NCBI GenBank assembly: GCA_021799935.1
Contig: JAJYZM010000044.1
Location: forward strand, 1 to 7,388
DNA from: a bacterium
Lineage (GTDB): Bacteria; SZUA-79; Acidulodesulfobacterales; Acidulodesulfobacteraceae
Direction of reading: 5' to 3'
DNA: 7,388 nucleotides
How positions within the stretch are numbered: the stretch's first letter is position 1; each line of letters opens with the position of its first letter. Of this stretch, positions 7,264-7,388 are shown piece after piece. The translations under genes were made by a program, and so were the position numbers. The notes under the pieces are model-generated. The model was not told the origin of the DNA. It saw only the letters and a program-made list of their open reading frames with translations, and ran no database searches.

Positions 7264-7292
7264 ATTTTATCTTATATTGAAATAATTGTAAA
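7264..7292 (-). promoter_or_regulatory. Candidate sigma70-type promoter for the aroF operon
   Basis: On the minus strand TTTACA (7287-7292) and TAAAAT (7264-7269) are separated by exactly 17 bases. Each matches the consensus in five of six positions. It begins just after the hisC-like stop codon. A start near 7257 would give a leader of about 87 bases before aroF. The spacer is very AT-rich, so a chance match is possible. Confidence 0.45.
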
Positions 7293-7294
7293 AT

Positions 7295-7388
7295 TCAAAT
7301 CAACTTTTTCAGTGCTTTAACCAGCTTAACATTTTCTTTATGGGTGCCTACGGTAATTCTTACCATATCGGCGTAGCCGAATCTGTCC
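7295..7388 (-). CDS. hisC: Histidinol-phosphate aminotransferase-like protein, C-terminal end
   Basis: The last 30 codons of a gene cut by the right edge. The residues YADMVRITVGTHKEN followed by a Leu/Lys-rich helix resemble the C-terminal strand and helix of HisC-family fold-type I PLP aminotransferases, where an Arg in V-R-I-T/S-V-G binds the substrate carboxylate or phosphate. HisC uses histidinol phosphate; relatives also transaminate phenylpyruvate and 4-hydroxyphenylpyruvate, which would suit this aromatic cluster. With so little sequence the family is likely, but the exact substrate is not certain. It stops 124 bp before aroF. Confidence 0.72.
   Translation of the reverse strand, partial: DRFGYADMVRITVGTHKENVKLVKALKKLI

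Overview
The window is a compact, all-minus-strand block of housekeeping genes, read here from right to left in the direction of transcription. It carries the 3' end of a hisC-like aminotransferase, then aroF (DAHP synthase), tyrA (prephenate dehydrogenase), aroA (EPSP synthase), ispH (HMBPP reductase), rpsA (six-domain ribosomal protein S1), sppA (short-form signal peptide peptidase) and the 5' end of a HIT-family gene that runs off the left edge. No mobile element, RNA gene, CRISPR array or defence locus is visible. There is no gene-free stretch longer than 124 bases.

The DNA is moderately AT-rich, and the intergenic spacers are clearly more so. A Gram-negative-type S1 with six domains, combined with the order aroF-tyrA-aroA-ispH-rpsA-sppA, resembles the aromatic/ispH/rpsA clusters of the former Deltaproteobacteria (Desulfobacterota and relatives). 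This placement is an inference from gene order and protein style only. The cytidylate kinase gene (cmk) that commonly sits near aroA and rpsA is absent from this cluster.

Layout and function: the right half (about 3770-7388) feeds aromatic amino acid synthesis. AroF makes DAHP, AroA makes EPSP on the way to chorismate, TyrA commits prephenate to tyrosine, and a HisC-like aminotransferase could perform the matching transamination. The left half changes theme: IspH ends the MEP isoprenoid pathway, S1 brings mRNA to the 30S subunit, and SppA clears signal peptides in the membrane. Junctions are tight: tyrA/aroA overlap in a TTGA stop-start, rpsA/sppA overlap in an ATGA stop-start, and the gaps are 33 bp (aroA-ispH), 55 bp (ispH-rpsA) and 24 bp (sppA-HIT). 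This points to one long operon or a set of overlapping transcripts.

The two larger gaps hold the non-coding signals. The 124-bp hisC-aroF gap has a good sigma70-like promoter candidate and a strong ribosome binding site. The 118-bp aroF-tyrA gap has a purine-rich, hairpin-forming element that looks like a dispersed intergenic repeat. Two start codons were moved inward from the longest reading frame because of clear ribosome binding sites: rpsA to the ATG at 2810 and aroA to the TTG at 5139. I see no convincing new biological system here; the items worth a second look are modest.
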